Positions 63,787 through 64,000 of a stretch of DNA of 64,000 nucleotides are shown here, in pieces. The notes beneath the pieces are model-generated. The model was given only the letters and a program-made list of their open reading frames with translations. It was not told the DNA's origin and did no database searches. The translations under genes were made by a program, and so were the position numbers. Where the stretch lies: positions 114,479 through 178,478 of the forward strand of contig NZ_CP024866.1 in the NCBI RefSeq assembly GCF_004136015.1, written 5' to 3'. This DNA is from Pseudomonas sp. ACM7 (GTDB lineage: Bacteria > Pseudomonadota > Gammaproteobacteria > Pseudomonadales > Pseudomonadaceae). Position 1 is the stretch's first letter. Each line of letters opens with the position of its first letter.

Positions 63787-64000
63787 ATGATGCGTCCCAA
63801 TGCCAGCGTTGAAAAAGTGTACCTCTACCCAAAGCCTGTCGATTTTCGAAAGTCCATCGACGGCCTGGCTGCATTGGTCGAACTGGACATCAAAGTTGCG
63901 GTGTTCGACCCTGTGCTTTTCGTCTTTCTAAATCGCCACCGCAACCGCGTCAAAGTGTTGTACTGGGAGCGCAACGGCTTCTGCCTTTGGCTCAAGCGCC
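63787..64000 (+). mobile_element. tnpB: IS66-family element: TnpB accessory protein, partial
   Basis: 71 residues visible before the window ends: MMRPNASVEKVYLYPKPVDF, RKSIDGLAALVE and VFLNRHRNRVKVLYWERNGFCLWLKR, the diagnostic sequence of the IS66 Orf2 (TnpB) protein. CAGGAG precedes the ATG pair. The DDE transposase tnpC should follow outside the window. Confidence 0.92.

Overview
The window looks like chromosomal DNA of a Pseudomonas, most likely from the P. fluorescens group. The evidence is a high-GC background, typical Pseudomonas families (PhaG, DUF2388, DUF2790, DUF3422, MXKDX repeat protein), a Pseudomonas-type alginate operon, and about ten REP/REPIN-like inverted repeats of two kinds, built on TGTAGGAGCTGC...GATCTTTTGAT and TGTGGGAGCGAGCTTGCTCGC. 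There is no prophage, plasmid or CRISPR signature. An IS66-type element starts at the right edge.

Layout. 1-9.4 kb: the end of a VOC protein, glutathione-dependent formaldehyde dehydrogenase (frmA), an orphan betaine-type binding protein, a BesD/HalD-type 2-oxoglutarate oxygenase with a divergent LysR regulator, a metallophosphoesterase, phaG, a GlxA-type regulator, and a second methionine aminopeptidase coupled to a ParD-like protein. 9.6-14.5 kb: a thiamine-diphosphate enzyme, a DUF3422 membrane protein, small hypothetical proteins, and debris (class II aldolase remnant, tRNA 3'-like fragment). 14.5-27.2 kb: the alginate operon on the minus strand, algD-alg8-alg44-algK-algE-algG-algX-algL-algA. 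27.2-28.7 kb: an AT-rich algD upstream region bordered by an IS5-family remnant and two broken sulfonate-binding-protein genes. 28.7-38 kb: a Zn-alcohol dehydrogenase and a tandem universal stress protein sharing an ANR-type box, a methyltransferase/DUF4242 pair, an AraC gene split by one stop codon, a CcdA-thioredoxin fusion, and a two-component system. 38-50 kb: small regulator-plus-oxidoreductase modules with scars of deleted genes. 50-64 kb: a periplasmic molybdopterin oxidoreductase with its cytochrome b, a LuxR/polyamine-binding/P1-peptidase group, a TetR-NAD(P)H oxidoreductase pair, a candidate structured small RNA, YceI, truncated MerR and epimerase genes, a substrate-binding protein and a phosphoribosyltransferase.

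The most coherent observation concerns alginate. The operon goes straight from algL to algA, so algI, algJ and algF (the O-acetylation machinery) are missing. The remaining acetyltransferase AlgX carries Asn where the family's DxHW catalytic His should be. Polymerisation, epimerisation, lyase, scaffold and export genes all look intact. The operon is therefore predicted to make non-acetylated alginate, with AlgX kept for a structural role.

The second is a candidate sRNA at about 58035-58176: three consecutive perfect-stem hairpins, the last followed by six T, with C-rich loops resembling anti-Shine-Dalgarno sequence and a promoter-like -35/-10 pair placed exactly upstream. A third theme is gene erosion: at least six loci (class II aldolase, two sulfonate-binding genes, AraC, MFS/OprD, MerR/epimerase) are broken, three of them with visible deletion junctions, while several neighbouring genes end inside REP repeats. 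All calls come from reading the sequence and remembered family features; no searches were run.
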